Positions 14,513 through 19,758 of a stretch of DNA of 19,758 nt are shown in pieces. Under the pieces are notes generated by a model. The model searched no databases. It saw only the letters and a list, made by a program, of their open reading frames with translations, and was not told where the DNA came from. Position 1 is the stretch's first letter; each line of letters starts with the position of its first letter. A program made the translations under genes and the position numbers. This DNA is from an uncultured Lachnospiraceae bacterium (GTDB lineage Bacteria; Bacillota; Clostridia; Lachnospirales; Lachnospiraceae): positions 1 to 19,758 of the forward strand of contig CAJTTU010000064.1 of assembly GCA_910579325.1 (NCBI GenBank), written 5' to 3'.

Positions 14513-15469
14513 ATGACGGATGGCAGAGACTGCGCCCCGGCTGCAGTATTTGTGTATAAGCGAAAGGATTACGCGGAAAAGACACTGTCTGCGCTGCGGA
14601 ATAATTTTCTTGCGGAGCAGACGGATCTCTATATTTTTTCTGACGGGGCGAAAAAAGAGAGCGACCGGCAGGCGGTGGCCGAGGTGCAGGATTTTATCCG
14701 GGAGTTTGCGGCGCAGGGCGGTTTCCGCTCCGTTCATGTTAATCTGGCTTCCGATAACCGGGGGCTTGCTGCTTCGATCATTGCCGGCGTAACCGGGATT
14801 CTGGAAAAGTCCGGACGTATTATCGTGCTGGAGGATGATCTGCTGACAAGCAGGGATTATCTTGTCTACATGAATGACGCGCTGGATTATTATGCGGCGG
14901 ATTCCCGGATCTGGTCCGTCAGCGGTTATACGCCGCCGTTAAAGGGGCTGAAGAACTGGAAGCCGGACGTCTATTTTTTTTACCGGGCCAGCAGCTGGGG
15001 CTGGGCAACCTGGAAAGACCGGTGGGATTTGACAGACTGGGAGATGCGGGATTATGAGAGGTTTGTAAAAGATCCGGCCCTGATATCAAAGCTGGCCCGG
15101 GGCGGCGGCGATATGCCGGGGATGCTGAAACAGCAGATGGAGGGGGAGATCGATTCCTGGGCTATCCGCTGGTGTTATGCCCAGAGCATGGAAGATATGC
15201 TGACGGTATATCCCCGTATTTCCCGGGTCAGGAATATGGGAAACGACGGTTCCGGCACTCATACGGACGCTGTGGCCAGCGAGTTTGACACCAGGCTGAA
15301 TGAGCGGTATGATCCCTGTTTTTTTCAGAAACCGGCGCTTCATGAGGGACTGGCAGGAGAATTTCGTCTTTTGTACGATACGGGAATATGGGGAAAGCTG
15401 AACCGGCGTTGTCAGCGGCTGAAAAACCGTCTGAAAATAAACACAGGGGAAAGATTTCATGAAAAATGA
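14513..15469 (+). CDS. GNT-I-like glycosyltransferase (GT-A fold)
   Basis: A 318-residue protein. FVYKRKDYAEKTLSAL (13-28), YIFSDGAK (40-47), NRGLAASI (82-89), the metal-site LEDDL (106-110), YLVYMNDALDYY and SWGWATWKDRW (161-171) form the signature of a bacterial family that resembles eukaryotic GlcNAc-transferase I and POMGnT1. Bacterial members sit in surface-glycan clusters, usually annotated only as glycosyltransferase or sugar transferase. There is no membrane segment. ATG 14513 has AGGAG (14499-14503) at 9 bases. The next gene begins 18 bases after the stop. The sugar transferred is unknown; GlcNAc is possible by analogy only. Confidence 0.82.
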   Translation: MTDGRDCAPAAVFVYKRKDYAEKTLSALRNNFLAEQTDLYIFSDGAKKESDRQAVAEVQDFIREFAAQGGFRSVHVNLASDNRGLAASIIAGVTGILEKSGRIIVLEDDLLTSRDYLVYMNDALDYYAADSRIWSVSGYTPPLKGLKNWKPDVYFFYRASSWGWATWKDRWDLTDWEMRDYERFVKDPALISKLARGGGDMPGMLKQQMEGEIDSWAIRWCYAQSMEDMLTVYPRISRVRNMGNDGSGTHTDAVASEFDTRLNERYDPCFFQKPALHEGLAGEFRLLYDTGIWGKLNRRCQRLKNRLKINTGERFHEK

Positions 15470-15487
15470 TGGGAGAGTGCGGGCAGG

Positions 15488-16468
15488 ATGGACTGGGAAT
15501 GGAGTAATTATAAACTTCGGTGGGTTTACCGAAAAATAAAAAAAAGAATCACAAAAAAACCGGTGGAATTTTCCCGTTATGCGGGAAAGGACGTCATGTC
15601 GATTCAGGCGGGAAACGACTGGCTTCATCAGGCAGTTTTGTCAGGCAGTCCTTTTATGGCCTGCCGTTTCGGGAACGTGGAGCTGAATGCCATGACAAAA
15701 TTTGAAATGGCGGTCAGACAGTCGGACTCGGATCAGGGCAGCCGGTTTTGCCCGACGGGGCGGTCCGCCAGAGGGCGCAGGGAAGCGATGAAGCGTATGT
15801 GCAGCAATGCCGGCCTTTTTCCGGAACAGGAAGCGATGGGAGCGGAATTTGTCAGGACGATGCGGCGGGCCTGTAAACAGGCAGATCTTATCGGCGTCTG
15901 GTTTAACCAGATGGAAGATTATATGATTTCTCGTTATGCCCCGCAGTCGGCCATAACCTATCTGCGGGGGCTGGAGCCCTGGTATTCGGAACATCCCTGG
16001 ACGTCTGCTTTGAAAGATAAACGGGTGCTGGCGATTCATCCATTTGCCGGTACGATTGAGAAGCAGTATGGCAGAAGAACGCTCTTGTTTCCCGGAACTG
16101 ATATTCTGCCGGAATTTCAGCTGCGCACGGTAAAAGCGGTGCAGACGATTGCCGGGACGAAGGACGGCCGGTTTGAAAACTGGTTTGAAGCGCTTGACTG
16201 GATGGAGCAGGAGGCCATGAAAGAGGAATTCGATATTGCGATTATCGGCTGCGGCGCTTATGGATTTCCATTGGCCGCCAGGCTGAAAGCCCATGGCCGA
16301 CAGGCCGTTCATCTGGGAGGCGCCACGCAGCTGTTATTCGGAATCAAAGGCGCCCGCTGGGACAATCATGAAATCATTTCCAGGCTGTTTAATGAAAACT
16401 GGGCAAGACCTTCGGAGGAAGAAAGGCCGGCGGGAGCAAGCCGGGTGGAAGGCGCATGTTACTGGTAA
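15488..16468 (+). CDS. DUF1792/GT-D-like putative glycosyltransferase
   Basis: A 326-residue protein with a basic N terminus (KKRITKK near 18-24) and no membrane segment. CRFGNVELNAM (59-69) resembles the (R)FGDGE motif of DUF1792/GT-D-fold proteins, where the acidic residue helps bind the nucleotide sugar. The C-terminal half has an IIGCGAYGFPLAARLK glycine-rich segment, then HLGGATQLLFGIKGARWD, and the protein ends in VEGACYW. I recall this terminal pattern from conserved hypothetical proteins in polysaccharide loci, but cannot confirm it here. ATG 15488 follows GGGAGAG (15472-15478). It overlaps the next gene by 13 bases. The glycosyltransferase assignment is an inference from motif and context. 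Confidence 0.68.
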   Translation: MDWEWSNYKLRWVYRKIKKRITKKPVEFSRYAGKDVMSIQAGNDWLHQAVLSGSPFMACRFGNVELNAMTKFEMAVRQSDSDQGSRFCPTGRSARGRREAMKRMCSNAGLFPEQEAMGAEFVRTMRRACKQADLIGVWFNQMEDYMISRYAPQSAITYLRGLEPWYSEHPWTSALKDKRVLAIHPFAGTIEKQYGRRTLLFPGTDILPEFQLRTVKAVQTIAGTKDGRFENWFEALDWMEQEAMKEEFDIAIIGCGAYGFPLAARLKAHGRQAVHLGGATQLLFGIKGARWDNHEIISRLFNENWARPSEEERPAGASRVEGACYW

Positions 16469-17493
16469 AGAATAACAAAACGGATAACAGAATGAATAAC
16501 AGGACGACATTCGAAAAAGAACTGAGACAGGCGGCGGGAAATGAACCGATGGTCAGCGTTGCGCTGGTGACCTATAAGCATGAAGCCTATATCAGAGAAG
16601 CGCTGGACAGCATTTTGATGCAGCAGGTAGATTTCTCATATGAGATCGTGGCGGGGGACGACTGTTCCCCTGACGGGACCCAGGGTATTCTGCGGGAATA
16701 TGCCGGTCGTTATCCGGATCGTTTTACGCTGCTTCTGAGAGAAGAGAATCTGGGGGCCACGGCCAACAGTTATGATATAAAGTGTCATTGTAAAGGGCGG
16801 TATATCGCCCAGTTAGAGGGAGATGATTTCTGGACAGATCCGCTGAAGCTGCAAAAACAGGTGGATTTTCTGGAGTCTCACCCGGAATATATCGGCACGG
16901 CCCATATGCATAATGTGGTGGATGAAAACAGCCGCCCCATAGAGGGGATCGACGGTTACTGCGAGCCGGGACGGTTTACGATGAAGGATTATCTGGTGGA
17001 GGGCAATCTGCCGGGACAGACGGCCACGCTGGTTTACCGGAACATCTACCGGAATCCTCTTCATGATTATTCCATAGAGGCAAAAGCCCATGATTACAGA
17101 AGTGACGTCACGGTGACGCTGATTCTCTTATCCCTGGGGGATATTTATACGTTTACCGATTCCATGAGCAGCCGCCGTCTGGTGAGAAAAGCCGGAGAGA
17201 CAAACTGGAATTCAGTATCTATGACCAGAGATCTGAAAGTGGACGAATGTCTGCTGAGCGCCAGACTTTTGTGCTGGCGCAGAAAAGAATTCGGTCCCAC
17301 CGAGGCGGGAAACGCCCGTATGCGGATGTGGCAGGAAAACGCTCTGATTGTGTTTTTGAAGCGTCCCAGTAAAAGAAGGCGGGAGGCTTTAAAAGAAGTG
17401 ATCCGGGAGATATCCGGCCCGGGGTTTCTGACGCTTCGTTGTCTGGGGCTGATTCCGGGCATTATAAAAAGAAAGCTGAGGAAACAGGCTTAA
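16456..17493 (+). CDS. GT2 glycosyltransferase
   Basis: A 345-residue GT-A enzyme. VSVALVTYKHEAYIREAL (33-50), EIVAGDDCSPDGT (63-75) and AQLEGDDFWTDP (118-129) are typical of the capsule and lipooligosaccharide GT2 subfamily with the EGDDFW metal motif. LDSILMQQ is the usual helix after the first strand. The start is uncertain: ATG 16456 overlaps the previous gene and has GGAAGG (16447-16452) only 3 bases away, while ATG 16492 would drop 12 residues that are not conserved in the family. A basic C terminus (KRKLRKQA) could contact the membrane. A 99-base gap with a promoter-like element follows. Confidence 0.9.
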   Translation: MLLVKNNKTDNRMNNRTTFEKELRQAAGNEPMVSVALVTYKHEAYIREALDSILMQQVDFSYEIVAGDDCSPDGTQGILREYAGRYPDRFTLLLREENLGATANSYDIKCHCKGRYIAQLEGDDFWTDPLKLQKQVDFLESHPEYIGTAHMHNVVDENSRPIEGIDGYCEPGRFTMKDYLVEGNLPGQTATLVYRNIYRNPLHDYSIEAKAHDYRSDVTVTLILLSLGDIYTFTDSMSSRRLVRKAGETNWNSVSMTRDLKVDECLLSARLLCWRRKEFGPTEAGNARMRMWQENALIVFLKRPSKRRREALKEVIREISGPGFLTLRCLGLIPGIIKRKLRKQA

Positions 17494-17541
17494 GCCGTAT
17501 CCGGAATGAAAATAAAACCGGGCAGGCCGGCATACGATGTG

Positions 17542-17577
17542 CCTAGTTGACAATAGAAAACATAGAAACGATATGGC
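17542..17577 (+). promoter_or_regulatory. Promoter-like element before the GT10 gene
   Basis: CCTAGTTGACA (17542-17552) is identical to the start of promoter P1 at 1051-1061 and is likewise followed by ATAG, an A-rich spacer and CGATATG (17569-17575). The -35 box TTGACA is perfect, but at 17 bases the -10 would be GATATG, which is poor. It could be a weak or activator-dependent promoter, or an operator alone. It lies 15 bases before the fucosyltransferase start. Confidence 0.45.
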
Positions 17578-17592
17578 GAAGGGCAGCGCGCA

Positions 17593-18579
17593 ATGAAAAA
17601 AATCAAAGTAAATTTCGTAGATTTCTGGCCTAATTTCGAGAATGACAATGTGTTTCTTCCGATCTTGCAGAAACACTATGACGTGGAGATTTCTGACGAT
17701 CCGGACTATATTTTCGGTTCCGTTCTGGGGGACTCTTATCTGGATTATGACTGCGTCAGAATTTTTTACACCGGAGAAAACCTGTGTCCCGACTACAATC
17801 TGTATGATTACAGCATTGATTATGAATATATGGATTATGGCGACCGCCATTTTCGTTATCCTAATTACATCATGTGGAATGAAGCTTTTTCCGGCATGGC
17901 GAAAAAGCATCTTGTGACAGAAGAAGAAGTACGGGCAAAAACGGGGTTTTGCAGTTTTGTCTACAGCAATGGCAAGGGAAATCCCGCCAGGACGCAGTTT
18001 TTTGAATTGCTGTCCAGGTATAAACGGGTGGATGCCGGAGGCCAGCTTTGCAACAACATCGGCATTCCGGAAGGGATTAAAGACAAGCTGGCCTTTCAGA
18101 CAGCCCATAAATTTGCCATCGCTTTCGAGAACAGCTCCCATCCGGGCTATACCACTGAGAAGCTGATCGAGGCTTTTGCCGCGAAAACCGTTCCGATTTA
18201 CTGGGGCGATCCGCTGGTGGATCTGGGGTTTAATGAGGAAGCGTTTATTAACTGTCATCGGTATGGAGCCTTTGAGGAAGCGGTGGAAGCGGTAAAGCGG
18301 GTGGATCAGGACGATGCTCTTTACCGGAAAATGCTTCTGACCCCGGCGTTAAAGTCTCAGGAGTACAGCCAGAAGGAGACTTACAGGCGGCTGGAACAGT
18401 TCCTTCTGCATATTTTCGACCAGCCTTTGGAGCAGGCCTACCGGAGAAACCGGGAGCTGTGGGGAAGATATTATTATGAGACCCGTCTGAATCAGAGAGA
18501 ATATGCAAGAATAGCGGGAAGGATCAAAAAGATGGTGCCGCATCCGCTGATCGAAAAGCTGAAAAAGCGGAGACGCTGA
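17593..18579 (+). CDS. GT10 family alpha-1,3/4-fucosyltransferase-like protein
   Basis: A 328-residue GT-B enzyme with the GT10 signatures: FYTGENLCPDYNLYDYSIDY (58-77) in the acceptor half, FCSFVYSN (119-126), ELLSRYKRVDAGG (138-150), NNIG (154-157), and the donor-binding FENSSHPGYTTEK (178-190) with PIYWGDP (201-207). These match bacterial enzymes such as Helicobacter FutA/FutB, which move fucose from GDP-fucose to GlcNAc or Glc. The C terminus is short and basic (KLKKRRR) and could attach peripherally to the membrane. No GDP-fucose synthesis genes (gmd, fcl or fkp) are in the window, so donor supply must come from elsewhere. ATG 17593 has AAGGG (17579-17583) at 9 bases. Other donors are possible, but GT10 membership is firm. 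Confidence 0.93.
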   Translation: MKKIKVNFVDFWPNFENDNVFLPILQKHYDVEISDDPDYIFGSVLGDSYLDYDCVRIFYTGENLCPDYNLYDYSIDYEYMDYGDRHFRYPNYIMWNEAFSGMAKKHLVTEEEVRAKTGFCSFVYSNGKGNPARTQFFELLSRYKRVDAGGQLCNNIGIPEGIKDKLAFQTAHKFAIAFENSSHPGYTTEKLIEAFAAKTVPIYWGDPLVDLGFNEEAFINCHRYGAFEEAVEAVKRVDQDDALYRKMLLTPALKSQEYSQKETYRRLEQFLLHIFDQPLEQAYRRNRELWGRYYYETRLNQREYARIAGRIKKMVPHPLIEKLKKRRR

Positions 18580-18666
18580 AAAAGACAGCGGCAGACAGCG
18601 AAAGGGAGAACGACCGGCGGAAGCTGCTGAAACGATAAAAGGCGGAAGAAGGAGGAACGCAAAAAG

Positions 18667-19653
18667 TTGATGCCGCAGAATGAACTGATCACCATGATTG
18701 TAGCGATTTATAACGTGGAGCCGTACCTTTCGGTCTGTCTGGAATCCGTCCGAAATCAGACTTATAAGAATCTGGATATTATTCTGATAGACGACGGTTC
18801 CACAGACGGCTGTCCGGGTATCTGTGACGCGTATGGGGAGAAAGATGATCGGATCCGGGTGATTCATCAGGCCAACCGGGGGCTGTCCGGCGCAAGGAAC
18901 CGGGGGATAGAAGAGGCGAAAGGAGAGATCGTTACCTTTGTGGATGCCGACGACCGTCTGCATCCGCAGTTTTGTGAGATTCTTTATCGCCGTATGAAGG
19001 AAACAGAGGCGGATGTGTCGGTAGGCAATTATGAGTTTATTCATCGGATCGATGAGGAAAAGCCGGACCGGACCCGGGAGACGGAGTGCTTTACAAAAAC
19101 CGGATATGAGGCGCAGTTTCTGTTTTACAATGGTGCCATGTGCATCCGAAACGGCGTGGCCTGTATGAAACTGTACCGGAAGCATTGTTTTGACTCGATT
19201 CGGTTCCCGGAAGGGAGGATCCACGAGGACTCCTTTGTGATGCCCTTTATTTATGATACGGTGCGGAAAGTGACGTATACGGACGCCGTGGTTTATTATT
19301 ATCTGGTCCGCACAGGTTCGATTACCGGCAGTTATCATCTGAAACGCCTGGATCAGCTGGAAGCCCAGAGGCAGGTCCTTTCGCTGTACCGGGAACGGGG
19401 TTACCGGGAGCTTTACGCCAAAGCCTGTGAAAGCTATCTTCACAGCATCCGAAATCACTATTTTGACGTGAAGCGGTATTTTCCTCACGAAAAAGAAGTG
19501 CTGAAGGAGCTGGATGAAACCTTCGAACAGGTGTATAAGAAAGAACTGGACACAGCGCTTTCCCGGGCCGCCAGGCTGGAATTTGGCCTGTTCTGTCTGA
19601 ATAAAAAACTTTATTATATTGTCTGGAAGCTGTGGCTGAAAATAAAGAAATAG
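18667..19653 (+). CDS. GT2 glycosyltransferase (EpsJ-like), paralogue of the gene at 10086
   Basis: A 328-residue GT-A enzyme. ITMIVAIYNVEPYL (8-21), IILIDDGSTDG (38-48), GLSGARNRGI (72-81) and FVDADDRL (91-98) define GT2. The C-terminal half has FPEGRIHEDSFVMPF and YYYLVRTGSI, resembling the corresponding part of the enzyme at 10086. The start is TTG 18667 or ATG 18670; AAGGAGG (18649-18655) is 11 or 14 bases away, which favours the TTG. The preceding 87-base gap is purine-rich with no promoter or hairpin. After the stop, 105 bases to the window edge hold a short AGAGC-GCTCT hairpin without a T tract and no gene; AAAAGG at 19741-19746 and GGGAG at 19752-19756 could be ribosome sites for a gene starting just beyond the edge. 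Confidence 0.9.
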   Translation: MMPQNELITMIVAIYNVEPYLSVCLESVRNQTYKNLDIILIDDGSTDGCPGICDAYGEKDDRIRVIHQANRGLSGARNRGIEEAKGEIVTFVDADDRLHPQFCEILYRRMKETEADVSVGNYEFIHRIDEEKPDRTRETECFTKTGYEAQFLFYNGAMCIRNGVACMKLYRKHCFDSIRFPEGRIHEDSFVMPFIYDTVRKVTYTDAVVYYYLVRTGSITGSYHLKRLDQLEAQRQVLSLYRERGYRELYAKACESYLHSIRNHYFDVKRYFPHEKEVLKELDETFEQVYKKELDTALSRAARLEFGLFCLNKKLYYIVWKLWLKIKK

Positions 19654-19758
19654 AGCTTTGCTCTGTGTCGGGAACGGTATAAAGGGATACATATAGCTTG
19701 CATTCCATACTGTTTTCTGTTAGGATTAGTTTGAAAAAATAAAAGGTATAAGGGAGCG

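Noticed and set aside
17494..17592. Invertible (phase-variable) promoter before the fucosyltransferase
   Set aside because: I looked for flanking inverted repeats of recombinase-site length and found only short chance matches such as GGCA/TGCC; no invertase gene is present.
17389..18258. A 289-codon - strand frame opposite the GT10 gene
   Set aside because: It lacks domains and a ribosome site, and the sense strand encodes an unmistakable fucosyltransferase-family protein.
18349..19692. Long open frame of 447 codons on the - strand opposite the last GT2 gene
   Set aside because: It has no recognisable domain, no good ribosome site, and runs antisense to a clear GT2 gene; its residue composition reflects the reverse complement of codon-biased coding sequence.
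19698..19726. Possible promoter TTGCAT-N17-TAGGAT near the right edge
   Set aside because: Both hexamers are poor matches and the downstream gene is outside the window, so it cannot be judged.

Overview
The window looks like chromosomal DNA of a Gram-positive anaerobe of the Clostridia, most likely a Lachnospiraceae-type gut bacterium. This rests on strong AGGAGG-type ribosome sites, a lipoprotein solute-binding protein, TTGACA/TATGAT promoters, roughly half G+C, and a long tightly packed glycosyltransferase (GT) cluster. This is inference from style and families; there is no rRNA or other phylogenetic marker. Every convincing gene is on the + strand.

Layout. (1) 1-152: an AT-rich start with a tRNA T-arm-like hairpin followed at once by an intrinsic terminator. 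(2) 199-1041: a stand-alone DUF2971 protein. (3) 1042-1300: a dense regulatory stretch with two consecutive consensus promoters, a terminator and a perfect GlnR/TnrA-type box. (4) 1301-4411: a polar amino acid ABC transporter (two permeases, ATPase, lipoprotein binding protein), followed by an orphan PTS_EIIC_2 membrane protein (4457-5530) and a strong terminator with an 18-bp stem. (5) 5642 to the right edge: about 14 kb of surface-glycan genes in one direction, twelve GT-related genes with small gaps or overlaps and no terminator that I can see.

How the glycan genes may work together. The 5642 gene is a multi-spanning GT-C enzyme of the GT39/PMT type with an outward tail containing two F5/8C-like modules. 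The 8126 gene is a GT2 enzyme with two C-terminal membrane segments, the type that makes polyprenyl-phosphate sugars, the donor class GT-C enzymes use. The remaining cytoplasmic enzymes (GT2, GT4, a GNT-I-like enzyme, a DUF1792/GT-D-like protein and a GT10 fucosyltransferase) would build a repeat unit or side chain. No priming transferase, Wzx flippase, Wzy polymerase, ABC exporter or nucleotide-sugar synthesis gene is visible, so the locus must continue beyond the window or rely on genes elsewhere.

The main points for follow-up are the GT-C protein with a duplicated F5/8C-like tail, the GT10 fucosyltransferase with its own promoter-like element related to one 16 kb upstream, the DUF1792-like protein with a GACYW-type C terminus, and the promoter/terminator/GlnR-box arrangement before the ABC operon. 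I see no insertion sequence, CRISPR array, phage gene or replication origin.
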